Assembly (NCBI RefSeq): GCF_963082655.1
Contig: NC_081556.1
Span: forward strand, 3,075,528-3,139,527
Source: Stomoxys calcitrans
Taxonomy: Eukaryota; Arthropoda; Insecta; Diptera; Muscidae
Reading direction: 5' to 3'
Length of the DNA stretch: 64,000 nt
In this document: in pieces, positions 44,701-55,360 of the stretch
Numbering within the stretch: the first letter of the stretch is position 1
Layout of the letters: every line of letters starts with the position of its first letter
Made by a program: the position numbers and the translations under genes
Notes under the pieces: model-generated
The model's database searches: none
What the model was told of the DNA's origin: nothing
The model's input: the letters and a program-made list of their open reading frames with translations, nothing else

Positions 44701-45447
44701 TTAAACCATGTTGTCTGGCAACTACCAACATCTTTTCTCGGCTGTAGAGTCAATCTGAAAAAAAAAAACGACAAACATGCTCAAATGCCTGTTAAGTACA
44801 GCAAATGCAAACAAAATTGATAATTATTTAAAATATGACCACTAATTCCCCTTAGCAACGCCCGCCCCTGCAGCATTTCTTGCCGCACAACATCTTCTTA
44901 ACAACTGTTTTTCTATAATTATCAGATTTGCCCAAAAGGTGTAAATTGTCCCAAGTGCCTTTTAGGTTTCCTTCCTCGTCTTTTCTTCGCTTTTCGTTCT
45001 GTCTACGTTGCCTAATTCACTTGCAACAATGGCTAAACTCACTTTTGTAGGCGAGGTCCAGCACTTTCCCTCCAGAAAAAGAAAAACAACCTCAAAAAAC
45101 GTGACCAACTTGTAGAACAGTTTTTTTGTTTCTTTGGCTTTGGTTTGTTTTCACATTCTCTTTCAGTGTTGTTTAGCCGGCCGCTTGTTGTTATTACAAG
45201 CGTAATTGTTAACAATGTTCCAAATGTTTTTAGGCTGTTTGAGGACAATAGCAAGAACAATAATGTTTGGGACGAGGTAGGGGGTAAGCAACCAATCTAT
45301 TGAGGCCATACTTGAGGTGGAGATTTTTTAAGGTTAGCTTGAAGTATTTACGCCATTTTATTGCCACCCATGGACGGAGTTCGCAGCTTACATGAAGTAG
45401 GCAATGTCTTGCCATTGGTCATCTATTTCATTGGGACTAAGTGGATT
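44701..45447. other. unassigned sequence
   Basis: Nothing supportable. Frame 45039-45260 (minus) is low complexity. Confidence 0.4.
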
Positions 45448-45663
45448 TTTATACCCTCCACCATAGGATGGGGGTATACTAATTTCGACATTCTGTTTGT
45501 AACTATTCGAAATATTCGTCTGAGACCCGATAAAGTATATTTATTTTTGATCGTCATGACATTTTAAGTGGATCTAGCCATGTCCGTCCGTCCGTCTGTC
45601 TGTCGAAACTACGATATTTTTTGAAGAAGTAATGCTAAGCGTTTGAAATTTTGCACAAATACT
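45448..45663 (+). mobile_element. DINE-1/mini-me-like element, family A header, left arm of an inverted pair
   Basis: TTTTATACCCTCCACCATAG, GGTATACTAATTTCG, 'CGATAAAGTATAT', GATCTAGCCATGTCCGTCC, GTCTGTCTGTC, then 'TTTGAAATTTTGCACAAATAC'. At 45,664 it switches to the opposite strand. Confidence 0.9.
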
Positions 45664-46262
45664 TTTTATTAATGAACCATACTTAGCACAGTTGTTGGAA
45701 GTCATAGCGAAACTCGTCGTGCAAAATTTCATCCCAATCAGATATGAATTGCGCCCTCTAGAGGCTCAAGAAGTCAAGACTATGAAACGGTTTATATGAC
45801 AGCTATATCAGGTTATGGCCCGATTTCAACCATACTTAGCACTTAGTAGTTGGAAGCCATAACGAAACACGTCATGCCAAATTTTAGCCAAATCTGATAA
45901 GAATTGCGCCCTCTATAGGCGCAAGAAGTCGAAATCCAAGATCGGTTTATATGGCAGCTATATCAAAACATGGACCAATATGGCCTGTTTGTAATTCCAC
46001 CCGACCTACACTAATAGGAAGTATTTGTGGAAAATTTCAAGCGTTTAGCTTTACTCCTTCGAAAGTACGACAGACAGACGGCGGACTGACGGACATGGCT
46101 AGATCGGTTTAAAATGTCATGTTGACGAAGCATATATATACTTTATGGAGTCTTAGACAAATATTTCGAGGAGTTATAAACAGAATGACGAAAATAGATA
46201 TTTCGATGTGTTGCTAACGGAATGACAAAATGAGTATATCCCATCCTTTGGTGATGGGTATA
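45664..46262 (-). mobile_element. DINE-1/mini-me-like element, family A, right arm of an inverted pair
   Basis: On the minus strand from 46,262: header TTTTATACCCATCACCAAAG, CATTCCGTTAGC..., 'CATAAAGTATATATA', 'GATCTAGCCATGTCCGTCAG' and GTCTGTCGTAC, then two family A monomers with 'CTCTAGAGGGCGCAATTC'. The header holds a small duplication (46,160-46,196 and 46,199-46,234). The 3' hairpin end is missing; the arm stops where the left arm begins. Confidence 0.88.
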
Positions 46263-46756
46263 AAAATTCTCGTGATAATTGTTTTCTGTGTACATGAAGA
46301 AATTGAGCTGAAACTTTGCGCCAGATTCTTTTCTTCTACAGGTTAAGTTCGAATATGGGCTTTATTAGACTTTATCTTAAAATATGACAGACATAGCACA
46401 ATATCCCAATTTTAGGTTTAGGCCTATACCTTAAAATATGACAGACATAGAACAATATCCCGATTTAGGGTTTAGGCCTATACCTTAAAATATGACAGAC
46501 ATAGAACAATATCCCGATTTAGGGTTTAGGCCTATATATCCGAATCGGGTATAGCTCAGACTTTATTTAGATATAGCTGTCATATATACCATTATTTCAA
46601 TTTAAGTTTTTGAATCCACAAAAGATTTCCCGATTTTCAGTCTAAAACCATTATTAAACCCATTTTTTTTTGCCTGTTTTAACTGCAATATGGTGAATAT
46701 TTATTGACGAGGTGGTGGGTATCCATATTTCGGCCCGGCCAAACTTTATGAGTTTT
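46263..46756 (+). mobile_element. DINE-1/mini-me-like element, family B, 3' part
   Basis: 'GAGCTGAAACTTTGCGCC', 'AAGTTCGAATATGGGCTTTA', a 55-bp triplication, 'ATATAGCTGTCATATATACC', then the family 3' end GAGGTGGTGGGTATCC and the hairpin TTCGGCCCGGCCAAA (one arm base changed). The MITE at 46,759 interrupts the last bases. Confidence 0.85.
46376..46537. repeat. three tandem copies of a 54-55-bp unit
   Basis: 'TTAAAATATGACAGACATAG', CACAATATCCC/AACAATATCCC, then GGTTTAGGCCTATA, three times in a row. The second and third copies are almost identical and the first has three or four changes. It lies inside the family B element. Confidence 0.95.
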
Positions 46757-46758
46757 TA

Positions 46759-46993
46759 TGGGTTGCCCAAAAAGTAATTGCGGATTTTTCATATAGTCGG
46801 CGTTGACAAATTTGTTCACAGCTTGTGACTCTGTAATTGCATTCTTTCTTCTGTCAGTTATCAGCTGTTACTTTTAGCTTGCTTTAGAAAAAAAGTGAAA
46901 AAAGGATTATTTGATTAAAGTTCATTCTAAGTTTTATTAAAAATGCATTTACTTTCTTTTAAAAAATCCGCAATTACTTTTTGGGCAACCCAA
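46759..46993 (+). mobile_element. mariner MITE copy 5 (near full length)
   Basis: The left TIR starts TGGGTTGCCCAAAAAG (one T lost) after TA 46,757-46,758. The right TIR ends GGGCAACCCAA at 46,993, followed by TA. Length is about 235 bp. It is inserted at the extreme 3' end of the family B element. Confidence 0.95.
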
Positions 46994-47004
46994 TACTTGT
47001 TATA

Positions 47005-47640
47005 CACAGAATATGGAGTATACTAATCTAGTCACTCCAGTTGTAACACCTCCCAATATTGATCTGTGGCACCATAAAGTACATATATTCTTTAACGTCT
47101 TGACATTCTGAGTCGATCTAGTTATGTCCGTCCGTCCGTATGTCGAAATAACGATAGCGGTCGAATGCGTAGAGCTAGCAATTTGCCATTTTGCACACAT
47201 ACTTCTTATTGATGTAGGTCGTTTGAGTCGTTTCAGATTTGGATATGTAAACCAATTTCTCGATTTGATTTTTGAACCCCTAGAAGGCCAATTGAGGTGA
47301 AATTTAGCACAAATTGTTCTGTTACGACTTTCAACAATAGTGCTAAGTACGGTTCGAAACGGTCAATAACCTGATATAGCTCCCATATACACCGATCTCC
47401 CGATTTGACTTTTTGAGCGCCCAGAAGCCGCAATTGTTGTTCGATTGATCTGAAATTTTGTTCGTAGTGTTCTGTTACGACTTCCAACAATCGTGCTAAG
47501 AATGGTCCGAATCCGTTTATAATCCGATAAAGGTAATAAACCGATCTCCCGATTTGATTTTTTGAGCCCCTAGAAACCGCAATTGTGGTTCGATTGAGGT
47601 AAAATTTGGCACTTAGTGTTCTAGTACCTAGTACCCTGCA
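47005..47640 (+). mobile_element. DINE-1/mini-me-like element, family C, 5' part
   Basis: Degenerate header ('CACCTCCCAATATTGATC'), 'CATAAAGTACATATATTC', GTCCGTCCGTCCGTATG, 'TAACGATAGCGGTCGAATGCG', then family C monomers with CCGATCTCCCGATTTGA-TTTTTGAGC and CCGCAATTG near 47,270, 47,395 and 47,545. The RTE relic interrupts it and the 3' end resumes at about 49,206. Confidence 0.85.
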
Positions 47641-48088
47641 ATCAGTAGCAACGGGAGAAAAGGAGAGAGGAGAAACGTCTATTCCGCAGAAAGAAAAAGG
47701 AATTGGAAAGACGTGAGTGCGAGCGAATTGAGATGTACAGGAGTCAAAATGAAGTCCGGAAATTCTACCAAAGAATTAAACACCAAACCGATGGCTTTGG
47801 TGCAGGCACATCCTCCTGCAGAGACAAAGAAGGAAATCTGGTAACTGACACAGACAACGTGCTGAGGATATGAAAAGAACATTTTACCCAACTGCTAGTG
47901 GCCGATGTTGGCGGCGAAGAGGATACCGCAGAACCAATCCCTGATGATGGTATAGAATGTTTACCTCCTAGTCAGAATGAGGTCCAAGTAGCAGTAACCC
48001 GACTAAAGAACAACAAGGCAGCAAGAGCCGACGGGTAACCCGCTGAACTATTGTATTTAAGACCGGAGGCGACACCCTGATAAGGCGT

Positions 48089-48727
48089 ATGAATCAGCTT
48101 ATCTGCGCAATCTGGCTAGAAGAACGCATACCCGATGATTGGAACCTCAGCATACACAAGAAAGGAGACAAGACGGAATGTGCCAACTACAGAAGTCTTC
48201 TCCCCATTGCATACAAGATACTCTCGAGCGTACTGTGTGAAAGATTAAAACCTAAAATCAATGAGATAATTGGGCCCTATCAATGCGGCTTTAGACCAGG
48301 TAAATCCACCCTAGACCATATATTTACACTGCGCCAAATCCTGGAAAAGACCCGAGAAGAACAAATTAACACCTACCATCTCTTTGTTGACTACAAAGCC
48401 GCCTTCGATACTCCTTTACGTTCAAAGGTATTTCAAGCCATGTCTGAGTTTGGTATCCCTGCAAAATTAATAAAACTCTGCAGGATGACACTTGCTGATA
48501 CGCGTTCCTCAGTAAGAATAGGAAAGAATCTCTCCGAACCATTTAATACCAAACGTGGTTTCAGACAAGGAGATCTCTTGAATATCCTGATGAAGAAGAT
48601 TATACGAGATGCAGTTGTGAATAGATATGGCACACTAATCACAAGAGAGCACATGCTACTCGCCTATGCCGACGATATCGATATCATAGGTCGGTCACCG
48701 GAAGTAGTAACTGCTGCCTTTGAATGA
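48089..48727 (+). pseudogene. RTE-type reverse transcriptase, 212 open codons
   Basis: Longest open frame of the window. In order: WLEERIPDDWNLS (9-21), HKKGDKTECANYRSLLPIAY (33-42), YQCGFRPGKSTLDHIF (64-79), FVDYKAAFD (99-107, catalytic Asp 101), GIPAKLIKLCRMTL (122-135), RGFRQGD (156-162) and LAYADDIDIIG (191-201, catalytic Asp 195/196). Two short losses are evident: NYRSLLPI lacks the GI of the usual NYRGI motif, and codons after GFRQGD jump to LLNILMKKII. It stops at TGA just after SPEVVTAAFE. Not an intact element. Confidence 0.92.
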
Positions 48728-48806
48728 ATCGTCAGAGAGTCAGTGAAAATGGGTCTGACACAAATGGAGATAAGACGAAATAGATGGTTTCAACTCCCAA
48801 AAAGCC

Positions 48807-49097
48807 TTGCACAACATAGTCAGTAACTTTATCTACCTCGGCACCGCCGTAACCGGAACGAATGACACCAGTTTTGAGATAAAGCGAAGAATAATACTGG
48901 CAAACAGATGCTACTTTGGACTAAGTAAGCAGTTAAGAAACAAGGCCACCTCCCGACAGACGAAGATTACCCAATACAAGACACTGATACTACCCGTGCT
49001 GTTATGTGGTTCTGAAGCATGGGTACTTGTGAAAGCAGATGAGGCAGTGCTTGGAGTATTTGAGAGAAAGATAACGGAGAATATAGGCGACGTATGA
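48807..49097 (+). pseudogene. RTE post-RT domain, 96 open codons
   Basis: Continues the element in another frame: NFIYLGTAVTGTNDTSFEIKR (8-28), RRIILANRCYFGLSKQLRNK, LILPVLLCGSEAWVLVKADE and VFERKITENIGDV. This is the thumb and C-terminal region that follows the YADD box in this retroelement group. A frameshift of about 80 bp separates it from the RT frame. Confidence 0.88.
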
Positions 49098-49205
49098 ACC
49101 ACGAGCTGTATGACGATGATAGCATAGTTACACGCATCAAAATACAACGGCTGCGTTGGCTAGGTCATGCTGTCAGAATGGATGAAGAAGCTCCAGCAAA
49201 GAATC

Positions 49206-49415
49206 CGCATTTTGTCTATCTGATCTGACTGAAATTTTGTAAGAGTGTTTCATAGTGACATCCAAAAATCATGCAAAGTATGATCTATTGCAAATCGGTT
49301 TATAATTTCAACGTTTGCCTGATTTGATGGAAATTTGGTGTGTAGATGGTGTTGTGGTCGTGGGTTTTCAAAATCCAGCCGGTCCAAACTTGCGACGTCT
49401 TTATTGTTTTTCCAT
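49206..49415 (+). mobile_element. DINE-1/mini-me-like element, family C, 3' end after RTE
   Basis: 'GCATTTTGTCTATCTGATCT', TGAAATTTTG, 'GCAAATCGGTTTATAAT', then the degraded family 3' end 'GGTGTTGTGGTCGTGGGTTTTC...CCGGTCCAAACTTGCGACG'. The terminal hairpin is eroded. It completes the element begun at 47,005. Confidence 0.75.
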
Positions 49416-52086
49416 ATGGGTGATTTTTTGAGGGAGGGGCGCGAGAGACGTTGCTATAAATGATGGAGGCTACATATGATTCTATCCGTCCTAACTTAAC
49501 GTTCTATTACTTGTTCATCTTGTCCTTTTCAGTTCAGCTCATTATTGTTATCAACAAATCTTAAAAATTCTAATTTATTTATTTACCTGTTCTTGTCTAT
49601 TGGGCCCATCTCAGTTACCGCTTGTCCATGACTCAATTTTCCCAATCACTTTAAGTGGAGGATGTATTTAATAACTTATTTTATTGAAATCAACGAACAA
49701 CAAACCATTTTTCATGATTTTTTTTTACCATCATCTTTGTAACAAATTATGATTGCAATCTTCTGCTAAGAAGAATGTTTGTTGACTTGACTCCCCAAGA
49801 CTTTTTAAACAAATACTTGCAACACCCATTGCAGTGGCCTTTAAGGCTGCTGCAAAAGATGGATTTTTTTTGAAATGAAAAATTAAATAGGCGTTGTTGT
49901 TTATTTGCGTTTTATGTTTTTGTTTTGTAGCATACCTAGATTTAATCTAAATTTTGTAAAATAAAATAAAAATACGAAGGAGGCACCACAGGTGCTTTGG
50001 GACAATTTGCTTGACTGAACTGTAAGGTGCAAAGGGTGTGTGTTAGGGAAAGAAAATATTTGAGCAGTAAGTAGGGTGGATACAAAAGGAAAAGTATTGG
50101 CCACGAAAGAGGAGCGTTGAGCAGCGTAGAATACCAAAGAGTCTTCCTTATTTTTCTAAAACTTTTTTCTTCCATCATTCCTGGTTTCTCTACCCTTTGA
50201 TTTGTTGCAACAATTCACGTTGCAAATATTTGCTTAACGCCCCTTGATTAGCCATGGAATGAATGAATGGTTGAGTTCTTCCCCAGTTTTAATAGCGTTT
50301 GCCATGTGAGGAAGATGTGGTTTTAATGCTGATGATGATGCGGCTGCCGTTGATGAAGATGTGGAAGTTGTTGCATGATAGCTGCCTCACATCTCGTTCA
50401 CTTGCCTTGCCAATCACTTGGGGTCCCATAATTTCAAACAAGTTTCGCTGTTTTATTTATGGACTCTATTTTCAGTTAGTTAAGAGAAATGTTTTTGAGG
50501 AGGTGTATGCAGTTTTTCCTCCCCACCGACTAACAGGTCCATTGAGGAAATCTACATTTAGTGTAGTGTTGCTGTAGAGATCAATTAACATTGGTTTTAA
50601 GTTTGGTCTTTTCTTGCTGTCTTTGTTTTAACCTCCCCTCTTTGATGTTTTCACAACACAAAAAAAGGAAAAAGGAAATTAGCAGTAAATTTTTATCTAC
50701 CAAGAAACTAATGAAGTTTTAGTAGTAGTTTGTTAGTTTTTATGGCTTTGATTTCTTGGCATAAAGGGGTGTTACTTTGACTCTTGTCTTCCCACCACGG
50801 GCATTGTAACTCATAGGTGAAATGAATGGTAAACATGGCAAAAGGACCAAAATGAGCCATAAAGAAAGTGAATGTTAAATTGGTATAGATGAAGGAAAAT
50901 GAATTGGGTAGAAATTTCGAAAGAGTTTGCTGAAGGCTTTTTGTGAAAAGAGAACATTTTCGAAGTTTATTTTAATATTTGGAAAAATTTTGGAAAAAGG
51001 GTATAAAAATGTGGTTTACTCTAAGCATTCAACTATAACAAAATTTCGTAAACGTTTTCCTTGAATTACGGAATGTACATTAGGTTGGGTCAATTTTTGG
51101 CGGTTGTCTAAATCTTAGTCTGCGACAAATTCTAAGAAGTTTAGCTCAAGAAACCAAGGGTTTAGAACGAAAATTGAGCTTTCGGGTTTTAACAATAAAA
51201 TCGGAATTTGAGATTATTTGGCACCAAACCAAAAAAATTCTTCAAGAACCAAAAGTTTGATTTTGATCTTAGAGCCGTACTTTCATAAGCAAAATTTCCT
51301 AGTATTTGTTGTAGTTTACTATTTTGACTATCATTTTTTACCTGTTTTTTGGTCCTTTTAAAAGATCCACCCTAATGTACATGCTTTGTGCACATTTTTT
51401 GCCCAAATCTGATAGCATTTCTCTGGAGATACATTCATTACACATCCACCTGTTCCCCGTTGTATCTGTTCTGGTGTAGTCTTGTCGTTGGCTGGATCTA
51501 TATGAAGCTGTATTTACTCGTTTTTTGCGTTCTTAAATTTTTTCGCCAGCACAATTGTATATTTATTGTGGCTGGCTATTCGTCAACCCTTTACTCTCTC
51601 TGGCGTATCTGCCTGGTCCCCTTTACTACTTTTAAGGTTTGAAAAATGAAAACGAAATTTTGTGGTCACCGTGTATTTAATCCCTAGACCAGACACCTTT
51701 TGTTATGTGTGTTTTTTGTTGGTCATGTTGCTCCCATTTTTTTTAAGGGAACATACTCAGACATTTGGGAATGATGAATGATGGTAAATCCTTTGGTTTT
51801 TGAATGAAAATCAGGTGGAATTTCCATACAATCTTTTATTTGTAGGTATAAATTAAAGTTGTTTTTTTGTTTTTCATTTTGGCGGATAAGTTAAAATAAA
51901 GTAATTGGAAATGTGCTACAATAAAAAAAAAACTCGAGACTTAAATGAAAGGTTAAATAGGTTTGGGCCAAAGTTTGAGTGCAGAGAGTTCAAAGCATTT
52001 GCTAACGAATTAAATTTAATGAAAAATTTTAAAGTTTCTCTTAAATTTGTATATCCACCTCCATAAGATGCAAACAAATGAAAAAA
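49416..52086. other. unassigned block of about 2.7 kb
   Basis: Apparently single-copy fly DNA without recognised repeat or exon. Frames 50,299-50,577 and 51,388-51,642 have no domain. Confidence 0.45.
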
Positions 52087-52287
52087 AGCCCATAAACATT
52101 CCATTAAAAAATTGGGGGCAAACAACTCACATATCAATGAGCGTTGTCCGATTCAAGCAAAGCTGAATGCGAACGGCGTGCCGCAGTGTGACATCTCTTT
52201 GGAGAGAATTTGAAATGGTATGGTACCTCAGAAATGTTGCCAGCATTAGGAGGGGATAACCACCGCTGATCCCCTGATGGTCTCGGT
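52087..52287 (-). mobile_element. SINE-1 copy, head truncated
   Basis: Minus strand: CAGGGGATCAGCGGTGGTTATCCCC, 'TGCTGGCAACATTTCTGAGG', CAAAGAGATGTCACACTGCGGC, 'TTGAATCGGACAACGCTCAT' and the tail AATGTTTATGGGC. The tRNA-like head is absent; the body starts just after the GAGACCATC block. Confidence 0.85.
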
Positions 52288-52314
52288 TGATGCACGTTGG
52301 TTAAGTTCTTGAAC

Positions 52315-53150
52315 GGGCTAAATCGGACCATATTTGGATATAGCTGCTATATAGACCGATTTTCCCATAAAGGGTCTAATGCCCATAAAAACTTTATTAT
52401 CCGATTTTGCTGAAATTTGAAATAGGGAGTAGTTTAAAGCTTCCAGACAACTGACCCAAATATGGTTCAGATGGGACTAAATTTGGATATAGCTGCCATA
52501 TAGACCGACGTCTATACAACATCTGACGTAAATATGGTTAAGATCGGACTATATTTAGATATAGCTGTCATATAGACCGATCTGCTGATAAAGGGTCTGA
52601 AGCCCATAAAAGCTTTAGTTTTTAACCGATTTGGCTGAAATTTGGAATAGTGCGCAGTTTGACGCCTCCTGACACCCGATCTAAATATGGTTCTGATCGG
52701 ACTATATTTAGGTATTGCTGCCATATAGACCGTTTTCCCGGTAAAAGGTCTGAAGTCCATAAAATCTTTATTTATTACCCGATTTCGCTGAAATTTGGAA
52801 TAGTGCCTAGTTTTAAGCCTCCTGACACCCGATCTAAGTATGGTTCTGATTGGACTATATTTAGATATAGCTGCTATATAGACCGATCTGCCGATAAGGG
52901 GACTGAAACCCATAAAATCTTTATTTATTACCCGATTTCGGTGAAATTTGAAACAGTGAGTTTTTTTGAGCCTCCCGATATACTTAATATACTTCAGATT
53001 GGTTTATATATCTGCCAAAAAGACAAATATTTTATTTTACAAAATTGAATAGTGACATATAATGTCCGTGCCGAATTCGTGTCCTTTAGTTATCCAATTT
53101 TCACATATGGTGGTGGGTATCCAAATTTCGGCCCCGCCCAACTTAATGTC
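52315..53150 (+). mobile_element. DINE-1/mini-me-like element, family B, full 3' end
   Basis: Five to six monomers: ATAGACCGATTTTCCC (52,352), ATAGACCGACG (52,500), ATAGACCGATCTGCTG (52,573), ATAGACCGTTTTCCC (52,726) and ATAGACCGATCTGCCG (52,878), each followed by AARGGTCTGAAGCCCATAAAA. It ends in ATGGTGGTGGGTATCC and a damaged hairpin (TTTCGGCCCCGCCCAAC). Opposite-strand frames 52,512-52,913 and 52,650-53,048 are repeat artefacts, not genes. Confidence 0.9.
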
Positions 53151-53151
53151 T

Positions 53152-53911
53152 TTTTATACCCTCCACCATAGGATGGGGGGTATATTAATTTCGTCATTCT
53201 GTTTGTAACTACTCGAAATATTGGTCTGAGACCCCATAAAGAATATATATTCTTGATCGTCGCGACATTTTATGTCGATCTAGCCATGTCCGTCCGTCTG
53301 TCCGTCCGTCCGTCTGTCTGTCGAAAGCACGCTAACTTCCAAAGGAGTAAAGCTAGCTGCTTGAAATTTTGCACAAATACTTCTTATTAGTGTAGGTCAG
53401 TTGGTATTGTAAATGGGCCATATCGGTCCATGTTTTGATATAGCTGCCATATAAACCGATCTTGGGTCTTGACTTCTTGAGCCATTAGAAGGCGCAATTC
53501 TCATCCGATTGGAATGAATTTTTGCACGTAGTATTTTGTTATGATATCTAACAACTGCGCCAAGTATGGTTCAAATCGGTTCATAACCTGATATAGCTGC
53601 CATATAAACCGATCGGGGATCTTGACTTCTTGAGCCTCTAGAGGTCGCAATTATTAACTGATTTGCTTGAAATTTTGTACGACGGATTCTCTCACGACCA
53701 TCAATATACGTGTTTATTATGGACTGAATTGGTCTATAGCCCGATACAGCTCCCATATAAATCGATCTCTCTATTTTACTTCTTGAGCCCACAAAGGGCG
53801 CAATTCTTATTCAAATTGGCTGACATTTTACACAGGTCTCCAACATATAATTTAATTGTGGTCCAAACCGGACCATGTATTGATATCGCTCTAATAGCAG
53901 AGCAAATTTTT
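53152..53911 (+). mobile_element. DINE-1/mini-me-like element, family A, first unit of a tandem pair
   Basis: Complete header (TTTTTATACCCTCCACCATAG), CATAAAGAATATATATTC, GATCTAGCCATG, a long GTCC/GTCT microsatellite (53,288-53,320) and monomers at about 53,455, 53,608 and 53,760. It stops at 'TAATAGCAGAGCAAA', exactly where the second unit's header begins. In the second unit the same phrase is followed by the 3' end. Confidence 0.92.
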
Positions 53912-55192
53912 TATACCCTCCACCATAAGGTGGGGGGTATACTAATTTCGTCATTCTGTTTGTAACTACCCGAAATATTCGTCTGAGACCCCATAAAGTA
54001 TATATATTCTTGATCGTCGTGACATTTTATGTCGATCTAGCCATGTCCGTCCGTCTGTCCGTCCGTCCGTCCGTCTGTCTGTCGAAAGCACGCTAACTTC
54101 CGAAGGAGTAAAGCTAGCCGCTTGAAATTTTGCACAAATACTTCTTATTAGTGTAGGTCGGTTGGTATTGTAAATGGGCCATATCGGTCCATGTTTTGAT
54201 ATAGCTGCCATATAAACCGATCTTGGGTCTTGACTTCTTGAGCCTCTAGAGTGCGCAATTCTTATCCGATTGGAATGAAATTTTGCACGACGTGTTTTGT
54301 TATGATATCCAACAACTGTGCCAAGTATGGTTCAAATCGGTCCATAACCTGATATAGCTGCCATATAAACCGATCTTGGGTCTTGACTTCTTGAGCCTCT
54401 AGAGGGCACAATTCTTATCCGATTTGAATGAATTTTTGCACGAAGTATTTCGTTATGATATCCAACAACTGTGCCGAGTATGGTTGAAATCGGTCCATAA
54501 CCTGATATAGATGTCATATAAACAGATCTGGGGATTTGACTTCTTGAGCTTCTAGAGGGCGCAATTCCTATCCGATTTGGCTGAAATTTTGCATGACGTA
54601 TTTTATTTTTACATTTTTACAACTGTGTCAAATAAGGTTCAAATCGGTTCATAACCTGATATAGCTGCCATATAAACCGATCTGGGATCTTGACTTCTTG
54701 ACCCCTAGAGGTCACAATTATTATCCGATATGCCTGAAATTTTGTACGATGAATCCTCTTATGACCATCAACAAACGTGTTTATTATGGTCTGAATCGGT
54801 CTATAGCCCGATACAGATCCCATATAAATCGTTCTCTCTATTTTACTTCGTGAGCCCCAATGGGCGCAATTCTTATACGAATTGGCTGAAATTTTACACA
54901 GGTCTCCAACATATAATTTAATTGTGGTCCGAACCGGACCATATCTTGATATCGTTTTAATAGCAGAGCAACTCTTTTCTTATATCCTTTTTTGCCTAAG
55001 AAGAGATGCCGGGAAAAGAACTCGACAAATGCGATCCATGGTGGAGGGTATATAAGATTCGGCCCGGCCGAACTTAGCACGCTTTTACTTGTTCTTATAT
55101 CCTTTTTTGCCAGAGATGCCAAGCAAAGAACTCGACAAATACGATCCAAGGTGGAGGGTATATAAGATTCGGTTTGGCCGAACTTGTTTTAC
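53912..55192 (+). mobile_element. DINE-1/mini-me-like element, family A, second unit, complete
   Basis: The header (CCACCATAAGGTGGGG), 'CTAGCCATGTCCGTCCG', GTCC/GTCT array (54,047-54,083) and AGTAAAGCTAGCCGC match the first unit almost base for base. Monomers start near 54,218, 54,370, 54,522 and 54,678 (period 152-156 bp). The 3' end has TTCGGCCCGGCCGAA (about 55,058-55,072) then CTTAGCACGCTTTTACTTG, and the last about 115 bp is duplicated (54,979 and 55,094) with a decayed second hairpin. Confidence 0.95.
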
Positions 55193-55360
55193 AAAATATG
55201 GAACACAATTATCCTTGGAATATTCATTTTCAACAATTTAAGGGTTTTTAGTGAAATACCATGCTGTGAAAATGGTAAATGGATGTTGCTTGACTAAGAG
55301 TAAAATAATATGAATGCCTTTTTTTTGAATTCCATATGATCTTTATTGGTCTATGCAATC
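55193..55360. other. unassigned spacer
   Basis: About 170 bp, nothing recognised. Confidence 0.4.

Larger units (their letters stand above)
47645..49205 (+). mobile_element. RTE-like retrotransposon relic, longest copy
   Basis: Colinear segments: RRECERIEMYRSQNEVRKFY and KHQTDGFGAGTSSCRDKEGN (47,690-47,830), KEHFTQLLVADVGGEEDTAE, NKAARADG-stop-PAELL (stop TAA 48,036-48,038), the RT frame 48,089-48,727, then the post-RT region NFIYLGTAV...EIKRRIILANRCYFGLSKQL to AWVLVKADEAVLGVFERKI and QRLRWLGHAVRMDEEAP. The endonuclease half is absent. It is inserted into a family C element. Confidence 0.88.

Noticed and set aside
52512..53048. Overlapping 133- and 132-codon frames on opposite strands
   Set aside because: Both lie in tandem family B monomers and repeat the same peptide phrase every 50 or so residues.
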